Shown: positions 47,279-56,000 of the stretch, one piece after another
Layout: each line of letters opens with the position of its first letter
Position numbering within the stretch: position 1 is the stretch's first letter
Source: Calditrichota bacterium
Lineage (GTDB): Bacteria; Calditrichota; Calditrichia; Calditrichales; J004
DNA: 64,000 nt
Direction: 5' to 3'
Assembly (NCBI GenBank): GCA_013112635.1
Contig: JABFGF010000005.1
Coordinates: 186,001 to 250,000, forward strand
The notes under the pieces: generated by a model
Databases searched by the model: none
What the model was told of the DNA's origin: nothing
Seen by the model: only the letters and a program-made list of their open reading frames with translations
Translations under genes and position numbers: made by a program

Positions 47279-48129
47279 TAAATCACTTCTGCCCAACGCT
47301 TACCTGCAATTAATTCTGCTTTTCGGTTTTGCCACTTTTCTTTTGAGCCCAGTATGGTAACAAATGCTTTATCTAACATATCACTGATTTTATCATGACC
47401 GGCAACAAAAACATGAGTATTTGATTTATCCAGCATTTGCAATATTTCTTCAGTGCGCTGTTCTAATGCATAATCTAATGCGATGGGATCAGCCCAATGT
47501 GGACGAGGGCTTAAAGCCTGAAATGCCTCAAAAGTATCTTCGTCATAGTAGCTGGTAAGGTCGTCGTTTTTATCATTCATATACAATAATTCTAACCCGC
47601 TTCTTGCGCCATAGAATAGCCTTACTTTGCCTTTCCAATCTTTTACATTTTTATAAAGATGCCTAACCAGTGCCCTAAAAGGTGCAATCCCGGTTCCCAT
47701 TCCGATTAATAATAAATCTGAGTTTTTATCTTCAGGCAGGTCAAAAGGTAAGCCAAATGGGCCAGTCAATAGAATTTCATCACCCACTTTTTTGTTGCAA
47801 AGATAATGCGATGCAACACCATCAAAAATTTCGCCACTAAAATCATCCACATAAGAGCAGCGTTTTACAAGCAGCTTAATCTGTGGTTTTTTACTTTTGC
47901 TTGGAATATCAGCAACACTATATAATCTGTGATGTACATTGTTGCCGAATTCGTGCTGGCCTTCAACGAGAACACCAACACTTTGTCCAACTTTATATTC
48001 AAATTCAGGACGATCGATTTCAACAACAATCTCCCGTACTTCTTCTGTTCCTTCCGGGGTTAAGCGATCTGTTTTTTTAACAATCGCCTTATGTTGTGTT
48101 TTTATATCATAATCTTGTAAGCGGGCCAT
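47275..48129 (-). CDS. Plant-type ferredoxin-NADP reductase at the end of the rnf operon
   Basis: 284 residues. The FAD motif [10 protein letters not shown] (RxYS) and the NADP motif [16 protein letters not shown] are clear, as is [14 protein letters not shown]. The chain ends in WAEVIY with a terminal Tyr, as in plant-type FNRs where this Tyr stacks on FAD. This favours electron transfer between ferredoxin and NADP(H). Being last in the rnf-nifJ unit (57 bases after rnfA), it may take electrons from reduced ferredoxin made by PFOR. The HGH-like GHDKISDM part is the usual NADP C-terminal region ([12 protein letters not shown]). Confidence 0.9.
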   Translation of the reverse strand: MARLQDYDIKTQHKAIVKKTDRLTPEGTEEVREIVVEIDRPEFEYKVGQSVGVLVEGQHEFGNNVHHRLYSVADIPSKSKKPQIKLLVKRCSYVDDFSGEIFDGVASHYLCNKKVGDEILLTGPFGLPFDLPEDKNSDLLLIGMGTGIAPFRALVRHLYKNVKDWKGKVRLFYGARSGLELLYMNDKNDDLTSYYDEDTFEAFQALSPRPHWADPIALDYALEQRTEEILQMLDKSNTHVFVAGHDKISDMLDKAFVTILGSKEKWQNRKAELIAGKRWAEVIY

Positions 48130-48186
48130 TTCCCCTCCATTTTAAAATTTTCAATTTCATTTAATTTTTGTTTTCTTAAATCCAGC

Positions 48187-48765
48187 TTATCCACCTAATC
48201 CGGCAAACCCCATAAAGGATAGCGATAATATGCCTGCGATTAACAGCGTAAGAGCAGTTCCCTTGGCTACATTGGGAACATCTGCTAAATCAAGCTGTTC
48301 CCGCAAACCGGCCATTAAAATCAGGGCTAAAGTAAAACCAGCTCCAGCACCAAGTGCGTAAACAAAACTTTCCAGAAAGCCATAACCTTTGTTGGTCTGG
48401 AAAAGTGCCAATCCTAAAATGGCACAGTTTGTTGTAATTAACGGAAGAAAAATACCAAGCGCACGAAACAGGGCAGGGCTCATTTTTTTGATAAACATTT
48501 CCACAAGCTGAACTGTTGACGCAATTACAACAATATATGAGATTAGCTGTAAAAACGGAGCATTTATAGCTATGAGCAAAGCATTGATTCCATAAGCTGA
48601 CATTGATGCAATGATCATAACAAAAGTAACCGCACCGCCCATACGCGTTGCCGTTTCCAGTTTTCCTGATACACCAAGAAACGGGCAAATACCAAGAAAA
48701 TAGGCAAGTACAAAATTGTTAATCAAACTTGCGTTAATAAAAATAAACCAGAGTGAATCGTTCAT
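48187..48765 (-). CDS. rnfA: Rnf complex membrane subunit A
   Basis: 192 residues with six helices. NFVLAYFLGICPFLGVSGKLETATRMG opens the protein and NCAILGLALFQTNKGYGFLESFVYALGAG follows; these are the RnfA/NqrE-type motifs, with the Cys residues that in NqrD/E bind an FeS cluster within the membrane. It forms the ion path with RnfE. Gap of 127 bases from rnfE holds a repeat. Confidence 0.95.
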   Translation of the reverse strand: MNDSLWFIFINASLINNFVLAYFLGICPFLGVSGKLETATRMGGAVTFVMIIASMSAYGINALLIAINAPFLQLISYIVVIASTVQLVEMFIKKMSPALFRALGIFLPLITTNCAILGLALFQTNKGYGFLESFVYALGAGAGFTLALILMAGLREQLDLADVPNVAKGTALTLLIAGILSLSFMGFAGLGG

Positions 48766-48793
48766 AAAATATAATCCTAAATAAAACTTTGAC

Positions 48794-48866
48794 TGTCATT
48801 CAGAGTGTAATGAAATGTAGCGAAGAATCCCATTCTTTAGGAGATGCTTCGTACCTCAGCATGACA
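48794..48866. repeat. Dispersed palindromic repeat, copy A (rnfA-rnfE gap)
   Basis: Ends TGTCATTCAGAG and CTCAGCATGACA form an imperfect inverted repeat; inside are GTAGCGAAGAATCC and GATGCTTCGTACC. Closely matches copy B at 49636-49706. Confidence 0.9.
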
Positions 48867-48892
48867 TAATAATTATCTTTTCAACAACCACT

Positions 48893-49561
48893 TTACGCAG
48901 CTTTCTTTAATTGCCTTTCTTTGCGTTCTTTGGCGGCATTAAAAACAAGTAACCAAATTGCTAAAGTAAAAAAGCCTCCGCCAGGAAGTATCATGATCAC
49001 CCATTCCTGAAAACTGTCAGGAAAAAATGGGAAACCAAAAATAGTCCCGTTGCCAAAAATCTCTCGCACAACACCAAGGCAAAGCAGCGCAAAAGTAAAC
49101 CCAAATCCCATTCCAAGGGCATCAAGCAAAGATTTCCCAATTGTATTCTTGGATGCAAAAGCTTCTGCCCGGCCAAGTATTAAGCAGTTTACTACAATCA
49201 GCGCGATAAACGCACCAAGTGCTTTATGTAAATCCAAACTAATGGCCATAATAACATAATCAGCTACAGTTACAAAAGTAGCGATTATTAAAATATAGGT
49301 GGCAATCCGTACTTGCTTTGGAATAAAATTCCGTAATGATGACACAAGTAAGTTAGACATCAGCAAAACAAAAAGTGTTGCTAAGCCCATGGCCAAAGCA
49401 TTTTCTGCAGAATTTGTTACGGCCAAAACCGGACACATGCCAAGTACTTGCACAAATACAGGATTTTCGCGCCATAATCCTTTTATAAATTCATCAGTTG
49501 ATGGGCTTTCTTTCAAAGAATCAAAAAACCCACTTTTCTTTTTTGTTGTTTGCATTTCCAT
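48893..49561 (-). CDS. rnfE: Rnf complex membrane subunit E
   Basis: 222 residues with six helices. LWRENPVFVQVLGMCPVLAVTNSAENALAMGLATLF and VNCLILGRAEAFASKNTIGKSLLDALGMGFGF match RnfE/NqrD. The C-terminus is basic (KERKERQLKKAA). The partner of RnfA in the membrane. Gaps on both sides carry the repeat family. Confidence 0.95.
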   Translation of the reverse strand: MEMQTTKKKSGFFDSLKESPSTDEFIKGLWRENPVFVQVLGMCPVLAVTNSAENALAMGLATLFVLLMSNLLVSSLRNFIPKQVRIATYILIIATFVTVADYVIMAISLDLHKALGAFIALIVVNCLILGRAEAFASKNTIGKSLLDALGMGFGFTFALLCLGVVREIFGNGTIFGFPFFPDSFQEWVIMILPGGGFFTLAIWLLVFNAAKERKERQLKKAA

Positions 49562-49635
49562 TTGCTATCCATGTTATTCAATTCAACGCAGAAGCGCTGA
49601 GTGAACTGACGTTTTTATTTTTTATATAATACATT

Positions 49636-49706
49636 TGTCATTCAGAGCGCAGTTGAACGTAGCGAAGAATCCAATATTGGGGGATGCTTCGTGCCTCAGC
49701 ATGACA
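49636..49706. repeat. Dispersed palindromic repeat, copy B (rnfE-rnfG gap)
   Basis: Ends TGTCATTCAGAGCG and CTCAGCATGACA, with GTAGCGAAGAATCC and GATGCTTCGTGCC inside. It differs from copy A at only scattered positions. Confidence 0.9.
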
Positions 49707-49713
49707 AATTAGT

Positions 49714-50391
49714 TTACTCAAACGAATCTTTTTTATTATAAATTACAGGAACCCAGTATTTTGAGCTTTCGCTGATTATATTTCCAATCGCTTTAGATGA
49801 AATTGTGGCTCCGGTAATACAGTCTACTTCCCAGGGATTTTCTTTTGTACCACTTTTTACAGGTACTACAAAATTCTTGATGGCATCTAATGACTCATTC
49901 AAAGAAACATCTAAGGCTGTAAAGTTATCAAGAAAAGTTTGGTTCTTCTCGATTTTATCACCTAAACCTGGTGTTTCTTTTGTTTCCAAAACATAATAGC
50001 CAATTACAGTTTGTTTTTCGGGAGAGTAACCGTAAAGGATTCTCAACACATCCTGAAAGCCCTGGCCGCTTGCTTCAATAGCAATGCCAACCAATTTATT
50101 ATTGTCATCAAATCCTGCATAAACAAGTTGTTCACCCTGCGGCTCTTGTTTAAAAGCAGTAAAACTTTCATCATCCTCTAATTTATAGGTTGTCTTTTTT
50201 GTCGCGCCTGGTAATACTTTAAATACAGCTTTTTCCAATGCTTCACTTTTATTTTGTTTGATTACATCAAATGTAAACTCGTAGGTTAGAACAATCATCA
50301 ATGCGCACATAATACCTACGCCAACCATTGCCCGGAACATTTTTAAATCGCTTGCCGGTTTCTCTGTTTTTGTTGGATCGAATTGGTTCAT
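49714..50391 (-). CDS. rnfG: Rnf complex flavoprotein subunit G
   Basis: 225 residues with an N-terminal helix (FRAMVGVGIMCALMIVLTYEF) and a periplasmic FMN-binding domain. The covalent FMN site is DCITGATISSKA, with Thr 196 as the flavinylation residue. ETPGLGDKI is the family loop. Four-base overlap with rnfD (ATGA). No flavin transferase (ApbE) is in the window. Confidence 0.95.
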   Translation of the reverse strand: MNQFDPTKTEKPASDLKMFRAMVGVGIMCALMIVLTYEFTFDVIKQNKSEALEKAVFKVLPGATKKTTYKLEDDESFTAFKQEPQGEQLVYAGFDDNNKLVGIAIEASGQGFQDVLRILYGYSPEKQTVIGYYVLETKETPGLGDKIEKNQTFLDNFTALDVSLNESLDAIKNFVVPVKSGTKENPWEVDCITGATISSKAIGNIISESSKYWVPVIYNKKDSFE

Positions 50392-51410
50392 GCCTGCCCC
50401 CTATTCTTACCTGTTCCATAAACACGAGGTCTTATAAGATTGTCAATGTGTGGAGAGATGGCATTGCCAAGTAAAATTGCATACATAACGCCTTCGGGTA
50501 AACCACCCCAGGTTCGGATTACAATTATCAGTGTGCCGATAATAGCTCCATAAACCCAACATCCTAATGGTGTAATGGGTGAGGCTACCATATCAGTTGC
50601 CATAAAAACGGCACCAAGCATTAATCCACCGGAGAAAAGCATAAACAAGGGTGATGCATAAAGTTGATCATTAAAAAGGTGAAGCAGTCCGCTAATTATA
50701 AAAACGCTTCCAAGCATAGAAACCGGGATTCGCCAGTTCATCATATTTCTGTAAATAAGATATAGACCTCCAAGAAGAATAAGAATGGCGCTGGTTTCAC
50801 CAATTGAGCCACTGGTTAAACCCATAACCAAATCCATAGAGTCGGCTGCGATCTTATCAAATTTAAAAGCTGATAATGGTGTCGCACCGCTTACGGTATC
50901 ATAAACCGGTGTTGCAAATGGAAAAGTAAATGTTGAAGATGACAGTGTTGTAAAACGGTCGGCGGTGAATGCCGGATACCACGTTGTGATTGCAACAGGA
51001 AATGCTGCTTGTAAAACGGCGCGTCCTACAAGAGCAGGATTAAAAACATTGTATCCCAACCCGCCAAATATAAATTTACCTAAACCAATGGCTATAAAAC
51101 CTCCGGAAAAAACCATCCATAATGGAAAGTTAGGTGGCAAAGTTAAGCCAAAAAGCAATCCTGTAATGGTGGCTGACCAATCGGATATTGTTGTTTCAGT
51201 ATTTGTGATTTTGCAAAATAAATGTTCGGCCAGCACGCTGGAGACAACGGCAGTTACCAGCACAAGCAATGCGCTAATCCCGAAGGCATATACCGAGAAT
51301 GCTGAAATTGGTATAAGTGCCCAGACAACATTGCGCATAATTACATCGGTGCTGATGCCTTTTACAATATGCGGTGAAGTGTGAATGCTAAGTGTTTTGT
51401 TTAAACTCAT
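50388..51410 (-). CDS. rnfD: Rnf complex membrane flavoprotein subunit D
   Basis: 340 residues, about ten helices. The flavinylation motif VSGATPLSAFK has Thr 177 as FMN attachment. Other RnfD marks are SDWSATITGLLFGLTLPPNFPLW, YNVFNPALVGRAVLQAAFP and GLPEGVMYAILLGNAISPHIDNLIRPRVYG. It is the core of the membrane arm. The gene overlaps rnfG. Confidence 0.96.
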   Translation of the reverse strand: MSLNKTLSIHTSPHIVKGISTDVIMRNVVWALIPISAFSVYAFGISALLVLVTAVVSSVLAEHLFCKITNTETTISDWSATITGLLFGLTLPPNFPLWMVFSGGFIAIGLGKFIFGGLGYNVFNPALVGRAVLQAAFPVAITTWYPAFTADRFTTLSSSTFTFPFATPVYDTVSGATPLSAFKFDKIAADSMDLVMGLTSGSIGETSAILILLGGLYLIYRNMMNWRIPVSMLGSVFIISGLLHLFNDQLYASPLFMLFSGGLMLGAVFMATDMVASPITPLGCWVYGAIIGTLIIVIRTWGGLPEGVMYAILLGNAISPHIDNLIRPRVYGTGKNRGQA

Positions 51411-51567
51411 TTTAATTATGGATCCTGGTTGAGCGTTCTATACGAAATCCCTGTTCTTTATGGGAATTCCAAAATTTGATTCAATTTCAGTGATTGATAA
51501 AAGCAGAACTATTTTTACCCACCCTTTACCCTCCAAGGAGGGGAATTAGTGAGTGGGTTGTTTTTAA

Positions 51568-52905
51568 TCAATTACGTTTTCTTAAAATTGACTTGGATAA
51601 CCTGAAATATTGAACCAATGGAATATTTGATGGGCAGACATAAGTACATGATCCGCACTCAAAGCAATCCATTAAATTGTATTCATCAGTCATCTCATCA
51701 TAACCTTCCTTCTTTGCGAGAATGCCTAATTTGGAAGGGTTTAAAAATATTGGGCAGGCATCTACACATGCCCCGCATTTAATACATGGAAAAATCTTTT
51801 CTTTTCGTGTTTTAACTTGTTCATCGGTAAAAACCACAACACCGGATGTTCCTTTTACAATTGGAATATCCAGGTTTGAAACAGCTACACCCATCATTGG
51901 GCCGCCCATATAAACCTGGCTGATATTATCTTCAACTCCAACCTGCTCTAAAACATAGCGCAATGGTGTACCAATTGGGATCTGCCAGTTTCCTTTTTTC
52001 TTTACACCGGGACCGGTTATGGTAATTACCCGTTCCTGGATGCCACGGCCATGCGGCAATAATCGGCCTATTTCTGCAGTAGTGGCCACATTTACGGCAA
52101 CAACGCCTATGTCAATTGGCAATCCGCCTGAAGGAACTTCGCGGCCAAGGACGGCAGTTATTAACATTTTCTCTGCACCTTGAGGATATTTTACAGGAAT
52201 CACAGCAACTGAAATATCCAGCCCATTTTGAGGAATATTTTTTTGCAAATGATCGGCAGCATCTTGTTTATTTGCTTCAATTCCGATTATAGCTTTTTCT
52301 GCTCCTGTAACTTTAAGCAGGTATTTGATGCCAGCAAAAATATCATCCGATTGCTCCAGCATAACACGATGGTCGGTTGTCAGGTACGGTTCGCATTCCA
52401 CACCGTTTATTAAAAGAGTGTCGCACTTTTTGCCTTCCGGCACTTTTAATTTTACATGCGTCGGAAAAGCTGCACCGCCAAGACCAACAATCCCTGCATC
52501 CTGAATGCCGGCAATAATTTCATCAACTGTGGCGGAGTCTGCCTCTATTGGCGCACCCTCTATAACTTCCTGAGTATCTGAAGGAAATGGTTCAAGATAA
52601 ATTCCTGTTGTCATTTTTCCGCTTATAGTAGGCACATTCCCAATCTTACGGATTGTACCGGAAGCCGGTGCATGAGTTGGGACAGAAACAAATCCCGTTG
52701 CTTTTGCTATTACCTGGCCACGTACAACTTCCTGGCCTTCACGAACAACAGCTTCGGATGGTGACCCGATATTCTGAGCCAATGGAATTATCATCACGGG
52801 TGCAAACGGAAAACGCCGGATAGGTAATTTATTAGTTTCATCTTTTGATTCCGGCGGATGAATACCGTGTTTGAACGTATTGTTTTTCGAAAAAAGAAAT
52901 GCCAT
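51568..52905 (-). CDS. rnfC: Rnf complex peripheral NADH-side subunit C
   Basis: 445 residues. The N-terminal region (FKHGIHPPESKDETNKLPI) is followed by the FMN/NADH-type fold of NuoF/NqrA relatives (GIVGLGGAAFPTHVKLKVP, LLINGVECEPYLTTDHRVM). Two clusters near the C-terminus: CIKCGACVDACP and CFECGSCTYVCPSNIP. RnfC exchanges electrons with NAD(H). The Shine-Dalgarno is weak. Gaps of 157 bases to rnfD and 137 bases from nifJ. Confidence 0.95.
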   Translation of the reverse strand: MAFLFSKNNTFKHGIHPPESKDETNKLPIRRFPFAPVMIIPLAQNIGSPSEAVVREGQEVVRGQVIAKATGFVSVPTHAPASGTIRKIGNVPTISGKMTTGIYLEPFPSDTQEVIEGAPIEADSATVDEIIAGIQDAGIVGLGGAAFPTHVKLKVPEGKKCDTLLINGVECEPYLTTDHRVMLEQSDDIFAGIKYLLKVTGAEKAIIGIEANKQDAADHLQKNIPQNGLDISVAVIPVKYPQGAEKMLITAVLGREVPSGGLPIDIGVVAVNVATTAEIGRLLPHGRGIQERVITITGPGVKKKGNWQIPIGTPLRYVLEQVGVEDNISQVYMGGPMMGVAVSNLDIPIVKGTSGVVVFTDEQVKTRKEKIFPCIKCGACVDACPIFLNPSKLGILAKKEGYDEMTDEYNLMDCFECGSCTYVCPSNIPLVQYFRLSKSILRKRN

Positions 52906-52934
52906 AAAACTGAATTATTCTACCTTTTATTAAA

Positions 52935-53032
52935 TGTCATCCTGAGCGAATCCCAATGTTCTTTATCGGGGCAGTGAAGGATCCCGTATTCAATTGGATT
53001 CTTCTCTACGTTTCACTCCGCTCAGAATGACA
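52935..53032. repeat. Dispersed palindromic repeat, copy C (rnfC-nifJ gap)
   Basis: TGTCATCCTGAGCG at the left and CGCTCAGAATGACA at the right form a good terminal inverted repeat; the centre differs from copies A and B and has GATTCTTCTCTACG in the opposite direction. Confidence 0.85.
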
Positions 53033-53042
53033 CAAGTATTGT

Positions 53043-56000
53043 TTAATTATATTTCTCGCCGCGTTTAATCCACTTATCCGCATCTTTTGCAGATTTATCA
53101 GCAGGCAATCCTGGATGAATAACCTGGGCTGTACATTTTTCAGCTGCTTTTACCAAATCCTGGTAAGGGCCAGCGTTTGGATCTTTGATGAATGCTTTTT
53201 TGTCCCCATTGTATTCAAAAATCTTTGGGTTAATTTTAATGCATTCGTCGCATGCAGTACATTCTTCTGTATCCAGCCATGGTGCCATGTAATCTCCGCT
53301 TCCGTCTGCTGCCTGCGCAGGAGCTTCAGATGCTCCCGACTCAGCAGGAGTATCAAGTGCCAGATCGGCGAGGTCTTCACCATTACCACCGGCTAATTGC
53401 ATAAGTCCCTGTGTAATCTTGCCAACAACTTCTTTGCGGATTTTACCTTCCAGATCAACAGTCTCAGTTTCTTTTACATCAACACCTGCCAGGTCACGAA
53501 GCATAATCCAGAAATCACGACGTTCTTCGCATGATTCTACAATTGGTTTTGCTACAAGTACACGGCTTAAATGTTGTTTTTTATCAACTGCCCAAATAAA
53601 TGGAAATTTGCCTTCACGATCATCTTCACCCATTTCCAGGAATTCACTCAATTGAACCATATCATCATTCCAGGTATCATGCGGTGCTTTGCGGAAATGT
53701 TTACGGAAACGAGCTTCAGTTACAGCAAAGTCGGCAAAGGTCATTGCAACTTCCATGGATTTTTCACGGCCATCTTCCATATATTTAAGGGAATAGCTTG
53801 GCCATATATCATCCATAGCAGGGTTACCGGTAAGGTCAAATGCATCAGCTGCTTTTACGCCTTCATCCGGATTGTATTTAAAAATAGGATATGCGCGTGA
53901 TTCCATTGCAAGTTTTGCTTGGTTAACACCAAGGTCATCTGCAACACCATGTTCCGGCTGACAAGTTGTATAAAGGTTAAACAAGGCCGGACGCTTAGCT
54001 TGTAAGCCATCTATAAAACCTTCAATCATGTGGCTTGTGTTAGCCAATGTTGCCTGTAACACATAGGTATTGCGGTGTGCCATGGCAAGTAAGCCAATCT
54101 CTTTACGGGGCTCTTCTTTACCTTTAATGGCTTTTCCATATTGTGCCATATCGGACACCTGGCCAATAAATCCTGATGTACACGCCTGACCACCTGTGTT
54201 TGAATAAACCTGTGTATCAACAATAATACACTTGATAGGTTTACCGGATGCCATCAAACGGGATAGATTTTGAAGACCAATATCGTACATGGCACCGTCA
54301 CCACCAAGGGCAACTACCGGCGGACAAAGTAAAAATTCTTCATCAGTAAATTTGTGCCAGTTAAAATATGTAAAAAACTCATCATGTTTAGCCGGCTCAT
54401 AATTTCCGCTTAATTCAAGTTCAGTCATGCGGATAGTACGGAAACCGTCGGCCATTTTAGCCATGTGTCCTTCAAAAATACCCATCGCAATTGATGTGGA
54501 ATCCTGGAACAGATGGTTTGTCCATGGGAATGGATATGGGTTAAAAGGATAAGTACTTCCCCAAACAGATGTACAACCGGTAGAGTTAGTCATACCCATA
54601 TTGGAGCGCCCTTTACCCGTAGTTCCATCTACATAACGCCATTTAAGTTTTTTAAGTTTGGCAAGCATTTGGGTTACATTACGCAGCCATTCCTGGTCAA
54701 CAGGTTCGCCACCTTGTGCAGTTTCCAGTTTACTTGTTATCCCGGCCATGGTTAAATCGTTGTCTTTCATTTCGCTAACAATTTTCTCCATTGTATCCGA
54801 GTCACTGATATCGATGGTTTGCATCAATCTAAGCTGAATATGTTTTTCCAGTTTTTTAATCAGTTCATCAAGATAGGCAACATGCTTTTCAACACGTGGT
54901 TGCATCAAGGATTCTACAGTTGCTGTAAATAAGTGAACAACAGATTTTTCTGAACATCCGAGACAAGCTCCATCACCACTGGCAAAATTAAGATAAGCAT
55001 CTTTATTAAGCAGGATTGTTTCAAGTGCGCCAATTTTTTCTTCAAGATCATCTACACGGTTGTATTTTGCAGGTGTGTTTGGCAGATCCATCCACAAATC
55101 CCACTCATTGCGCAATTGTTTTATAGTACCGTCGGTTTGAGTTATCGGCCTTAAGGCATCATCATCACATACCTGAACACATTCCATACAACCTTTACAT
55201 GTATATGGGTTTACCGTAATACTAAAAAGTCCACCGCTATTTGGAGCTTTCTTTTCATGTAGATCGTAGTAAGGGCGGGTTAAAGCAAACTGGAAGTCGC
55301 CCAGCTCTTCGCGGAACCATTTAAATTCTTTTGTTAAGGCTGTAGCATCTTTACTGTCCTTAATTGTCAGATCAATTGCTTTGCTGATATGATCGCTGAC
55401 TGTAGCACCATTTTTTGCACCATTTAGAAGAGTTCGTAATTTTCCTTCCAACTGGCGAACAGCTTTAGGCAATAAGTCTACCTTACCGTGATTTTTCTTT
55501 ACTCTTGTTACGATTGTATCTAACACGCCGGAAACGTCACTCACTAAACCGGGGATCGCTGTATCCGGACAAACAGTGTAACAATTTCCGCAAGCTGTAC
55601 AATTATTGGCGATCCATTCAGGATGTTCAAAACGGATTCCGGTCATATCGCGGAAAAGAGAAGTGACAGCAGGCATTACACTTAACCCAATAAACGGATC
55701 GGTAAGGTTATCATTTCCTAAACCGCGTAAGTAGAAATTACCTGTCTGTTCCCAGAACCTGTGGATGTCTGTTGTTTTAGATTCGCTTACAGGAATGTCC
55801 TTCATCATCATTGGTAAAGCAGGTCCGGAAGCAACAACATCTTCTTTGGAATGTCCGGCACCAAGGACTTTATTTGTAATTTCATTGATTTCATCAAAAC
55901 CACGTTTTACAACACGCATGTTATCATCAACTACACGCTGACCTTTTGCACCAAATTTGTATTGCAACTGGTCTTCAATTGCTTTTAATAGTTTTTCATC

